Shown here in pieces: positions 59,301 through 64,000 of a DNA stretch of 64,000 nt. The stretch's first letter is position 1. Each line of letters starts with the position of its first letter. Below the pieces are notes generated by a model. The model saw nothing but the letters and a program-made list of their open reading frames with translations. It ran no database searches and was not told where the DNA came from. Location: assembly GCF_051014445.1 (NCBI RefSeq), contig NW_027488366.1, forward strand, positions 26,554,001 to 26,618,000, in the 5' to 3' direction. The position numbers and the translations under genes were made by a program. Origin of the DNA: Colletes latitarsis (Eukaryota; Arthropoda; Insecta; Hymenoptera; Colletidae).

Positions 59301-62300
59301 TGTGAAGAATGCGAAAGTATGAGTCTGATGAGTGAAAATCCCAGACCAAACCTAGACCTAACATGCGTTATCCTCAAAAATATTGATCGAAACCTGGTTT
59401 AATCGACTGTTTCAGTGTGGTACCACATTACTATGTGATCCAAACCAGAAAATAACACAGGATCTGTTCAACGAGTATGTGAAGAAAGCGAAAGTATGAG
59501 TCTGATGAGGGCTAATCCCAGACCTATCCCAGACCTAACTTGCGTTATCCTCTAAAATATTTATCCAGACCTGGTTTCGTTGAATGTTTCAGTGTGGTAC
59601 CACATTACTACGTGATCCAAACCAGAAAAAAACCCAGGATTTGATCAACGAGTATGTCAAGTGTGCGAAAGTATGAGTCTGATGAGGGCAAATCCCAGAC
59701 CTATCCCAGACCTAACTTGCGATATCCTCTAAAATATTGATCGAAACCAGGTTTAATTGACTGTTTTATTGTGGTACCACACTACTACGGGATCAAAACC
59801 AGAAAAAACCCAGGATCTGTTCAACAAGTATGTGAAGAACGCGAAAGTATGAGCCTGATGAGGGCAAATCCCAGACCTATCCCAGACCTAACTTGCGTTA
59901 TCCTCCAAAATATTTATCAAGGCCAGGTTCAATTGAATGATTCAGTGTGGTACCACATTACTATGTGATCCAAAGCAGAAAAAACCCTCGATCAGGTCAA
60001 CATGTATGTTAAAACTGCGAAAGTATGACCCTGATCAGGGCAAATCCCCGGCCTAACCTAGTCCTAACATGCGCTGTCCTCTAAAATATTGATGGAAACC
60101 AGGTTTAATTGACTGTTTCAGTGTTGTACTTCATTACTACGTGATCCACTCCAGAAAAAACCCAGGATCTGTTCAACGAGAATGTGAAGTGTGCGTAGGT
60201 ATGAGTCTGATGAGTGAAAATCCCAGGCCTAACCTAGACCTAACATGCGTTGTCCTCAAAAATAGTGATCGAAACCTGGTTTAATCGACTGTTTCAGTGT
60301 GGTACCACATTACTATGTGATCCAAACCAGAAAATAACCCAGGATCTGTTCAACGAGTATGTGAAGTGTGCGAAAGTATGAGTCTGATGAGGGCAAATCC
60401 CAGACCTATCACAGACCTAACATGCGTTATCCTCTAAAATATTTATCAAGACCAGGTTTAATTGATTGTTTCAGTGTGGACCCACATTACTACGTGATCC
60501 AAACCAGAAAAAACCCAGGATCCGTTCAACAAGTATGTGAAGAATGCGAAAGTATGAGTCTGATGAGTGAAAATCCCAGGCCTAACCTAGACCTAACATG
60601 CGTTATCCTCAAAAATATTGATCGAAACCTGGTTTAATCGACTGTTTCAGTGTGGTACCACATTACTATGTGATCCAAACCAGAAAATAACCCAGGATCT
60701 GTTCAACGAGTATGTGAAGTGTGCGAAAGTATGAGTCTGAGGAGGGCAAATCCCAGACCTATCCCAGACCTAACACGCGTTATCCTCTAAAATATTTATC
60801 AAGACCAGGTTTAATTGATTGTTTCAGTGTGGACCCACATAACTACGTGATCCAAACCAGAAAAAACCCAGGATCCGTTCAACAAGTATGTGAAGAATGC
60901 GAATGTATGAGTCTGATCAGTGAAAATCTCAGGCCTTACCTAGACCTAACTTGCGTTGTCCTCTAAAATATTGATGGAAACCAGGTTTCATTGACTGTTT
61001 CAGTGTGGTACCACATTACTACGTGATGCAATCCAGAAAAAGCTCAGGATCTAGCCATCAAGTATGAGAAATATGCGAAAGAATGAGCCTGATGAGAGCA
61101 AATCCCAGACCTATCCCAGACCTAACTTGCGTTATCCTCCAAAATATTTATCAAGGCCAGGTTCAATTGAATGTTTCAGTGTGGTACCACATTACTATGT
61201 GATCCAAACCAGAAAATAATGCAGGATCTGTTCAACGAGTATGTGAAGTGTGCGAAAGTGTGAGTCTGATGAGGGCAAATCCCAGACCTATCACGGACCT
61301 AACATGCGTTATCCTCTAAAATATTTATCAAGACCAGGTTTAATTGATTGTTTCAGTGTGGACCCACATTACTACGTGAACCAAACCAGAAAAAACCTAG
61401 GATCCGTTCAACAAGTATGTGAAAAACGCGAAAGTATGAGCCTGATGAGGGCAAATCCCAGACCTGTCCCAGACCTAACTTGCGTTATCCTCTAAAATAT
61501 TGATCGAAGCCAAGTTTAATCGACTGTTTCAGTGTGGAACCACATTACTACGTGATCCAAGCCAGAAAAAAACCCAGGATCTTGTCAACGAGTATGTGAA
61601 GTGTGCGAAAGTATGAGTCTGATGAGGGATAATCCCAGACCTATCCCAGACCTAACTTGCGTTATCCTCTAAAATAGTGATCGAAACCAGGTTTAATTGA
61701 CTGTTTTAGTTGTGGTACCACTTTACTACGTGATCCAAAGCAGAAAAAACCCTCGATCAGGTCAACATGCATGTTAAAACTGCGAAAGTATGACCCTGAT
61801 GAGGGCAAATCCCAGGCCTAACCTAGACCTAACATGCGTTATCTTCTAAAATATTGAGCGAAACCAGGTTTAATTGACTGTTTCAGTGTGGTACCACATT
61901 ACTACGTGATCCAATCCAGAAATATCCCAGGATCTAGCCATGAAGTATGAGAAATAAGCGAAAGTATGAGCCTGATGAGAGCAAATCCTAGACCTAACCC
62001 AGACCTAACATGGGTTGTCCTCTAAAATATTTATCAAGACCAGGTTTAATTGATTGTTTCAGTGTGGCCCCACATTACTACGTGATCGAAACCAGAAAAA
62101 CCCAGGATCCGTTCAACAAGTATGTGAAGAATGCGAAAGTATGAGTCTGATGAGTGAAAATCCCAGGCCTAACCTAGACCTAACATGCTTTATCCTCAAG
62201 AATATTGATCCAAACATGGTTTAATGGACTGTTTCAATGTGGTACCACTTTACTACGTGATCCAAAGCAGAAAAAACCCTCGATCACGTCAACATGTATG

Positions 62301-64000
62301 TTAAAACTGCGAAAGTATGACCCTGATAAGGCAAATCCCAGGCCTAACCTAGGCCTAACATGCGTTATCTTCTAAAATATTGAGCGAAACCAGGTTTAAT
62401 TGACTGTTTCAGTGTAGTACCACATTACTACGTGATCCAATCCAGAAATAGCCCAGGATCTAGCCATGAAGTATGACAAATATGCGAAAGTATGAGCCTG
62501 ATGGGGGCAAATCCTAGACCTAACCCAGACCTAACATACGTTGTCCTCTAAAATATTTATCAAGACCAGGTTTAATTGATTGTTTCAGTGTGGTCCCACA
62601 TTACTACGTGATCCAAACCAGAAAGAACCCAGGATCCGTTCAACAAGTATGTGAAGAATGCGAAAGTGTGAGTCTGATGAGTGAAAATCTCGGGGCTAAC
62701 CTAGACCTAACATGCGTTATCCTCTAAAATATTGATGCAAACCAGGTTTAATGGACTGTCTCAGTGTGGTACCACTTTACTACGTGATCCAAAGCAGAAA
62801 TAGCCCAGGATCCAGCCATGAAGTATGAGAAATATGAGAAAGTATGAGCCTGATGAGGGCAAATCCTAGACCTGACCTAGACCTAACATGCGTTATCCTC
62901 AATAATACTGATCGAAACCAGGTTTAATCGACTGTTTCAGTGTGTTACCACATTACTACGTGATCCAAACCAGAAAAAAACCAAGGATCTGTTCAACGAG
63001 TATGTGAAGTGTGCGAAAGTATGGGTCTGATGAGGGCTAATCCCAGACCTACCCCAGACCTAACTTGCGTTATCCTCTAAAATATTTATCCAGACCAGGT
63101 TTCATTGAATGTTTCAGTGTGGTACCACATTACTACGTGATCCAATCCAGAAAAAACCCAGGATCCGTTCAACAAGTATGTGAAGAATGCGAAAGTATGA
63201 GTCTGATGAGTGAAAATCCCAGACCAAACCTAGACCTAACATGTGTTATCCTCAAAAATATTGATCGAAACCTGGTTTAATCGACTGTTTCAGTGTGGTA
63301 CCACATTACTATGTGATCCAAACCAGAAAATAACACAGGATCTGTTCAACGAGTATGTGAAGAAAGCGAAAGTATGAGTCTGATGAGGGCTAATCCCAGA
63401 CCTATCCCAGACCTAACTTGCGTTATCCTCTAAAATATTTATCCAGACCTGGTTTCATTGAATGTTTCAGTGTGGTACCACATTACTACGTGATCCAAAC
63501 CAGAAAAAAACCCAGGATTTGATCAACGAGTATGTCAAGTGTGCAAAAGTATGAGTCTGATGAGGGCAAATCCCAGACCTATCCCAGACCTAACTTGCGA
63601 TATCCTCTAAAATATTGATCGAAACCAGGTTTAATTGACTGTTTTATTGTGGTACCACACTACTACGGGATCAAAACCAGAAAAAACCCAGGATCTGTTC
63701 AACAAGTATGTGAAGAACGCGAAAGTATGAGCCTGATGGGGGCAAATCCCAGACCTATCCCAGACCTAACTTGCGTTATCCTCCAAAATATTTATCAAGG
63801 CCAGGTTCAATTGAATGTTTCAGTGTGGTACCACATTACTATGTGATCCAAAGCAGAAAAAACCCTCGATCAGGTCAACATGTATGTTAAAACTGCGAAA
63901 GTATGACCCTGATCAGGGCAAATCCCCGGCCTAACCTAGTCCTAACATGCGCTGTCCTCTAAAATATTGATGGAAACCAGGTTTAATTGACTGTTTCAGT
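44392..64000. repeat. ~176-bp satellite array, block 4
   Basis: About 111 monomers to the end of the window, with no insert. Repeated multi-monomer segments occur: nearly the same two-monomer stretch appears at about 37500, 47916, 50734 and 52494, and another at about 37148, 49151, 51262 and 55842. The CCCTCGATCAGGTCAACATG subtype is spread throughout. The 71-codon ORFs seen repeatedly span just over one monomer and end in the next; 176 is not a multiple of three, and substitutions do not respect codons. No gene is seen. Confidence 0.96.
57650..64000. repeat. higher-order repeat, period 3878 bp (22 monomers)
   Basis: Segment about 57650-60122 is repeated at 61528-64000 at constant offset 3878 bp. 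It was checked at 57701/61579 (ATCTTGTCAACG), 59187/63065 and 59771/63649. Differences are scattered substitutions. The window ends inside the second copy. Confidence 0.85.

Noticed and set aside
45449..63846. Many similar 60-123 codon ORFs (MRYPLKYLSRPG... type), possibly a repeated gene family
   Set aside because: They follow from the 176-bp monomer, have no domain, shift frame at each monomer because 176 is not divisible by three, and their variants are not biased to synonymous sites by eye.
1..64000. CRISPR-like regular repeats
   Set aside because: Repeats are contiguous 176-bp monomers without unique spacers, and the associated elements are eukaryotic retrotransposons.
1..64000. CENP-B box in the monomer
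   Set aside because: No match to TTCGNNNNANNCGGG was found on reading representative monomers; TTTCGGCGTGG variants lack the required positions.

Overview
This is eukaryotic, almost certainly insect, heterochromatin. About 46.8 kb of the 64 kb is a tandem satellite with a ~176-bp monomer. Three retrotransposons interrupt it: a 5'-truncated and an apparently intact copy of an R1-clade non-LTR element, and a BEL/Pao-type LTR retrotransposon. No host gene, tRNA, rRNA or CRISPR array is visible. The insect assignment rests on the R1-clade element (largely arthropod), the BEL/Pao element and the TTAGG-like boxes in the satellite. The order or species cannot be named from the sequence; Hymenoptera is only a guess.

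Layout: 1-5274 satellite; 5275-7019 truncated R1-clade copy (+ strand, 25-nt A-run); 7020-24257 satellite; 24258-33739 BEL/Pao element on the minus strand (9482 bp, two 1540-bp LTRs, 5-bp target duplication ATGTG); 33740-38383 satellite; 38384-44377 full-length R1-clade element on the minus strand (5994 bp including a 34-nt T-run, about 14-bp target duplication); 44378-64000 satellite.

The R1-clade element has two long open ORFs joined by a TAATG stop-start overlap. ORF1 is gag-like with three C-terminal zinc knuckles; ORF2 has an APE endonuclease, a reverse transcriptase and a C-terminal CCHC. It also has a 3' UTR made of successive strong hairpins. It looks competent to move. The BEL/Pao element has gag, three zinc knuckles, protease, RT, RNase H and integrase, but a frameshift and two in-frame stops break gag-pol. 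It carries an extra 205-residue basic ORF where an env would sit; that ORF does not look like an envelope. The LTRs differ at only about 10 sites by eye, so insertion was recent.

The satellite is organised in higher-order repeats of different sizes in different parts (about 2645, 2109, 3526 and 3878 bp; 15, 12, 20 and 22 monomers). Near-identical neighbouring copies point to recent unequal exchange or amplification. For each of the three insertions an uninterrupted paralogous copy of the target lies elsewhere in the array, which fixes the element ends and target duplications. The short ORFs scattered through the satellite are by-products of the repeat and are not annotated as genes.
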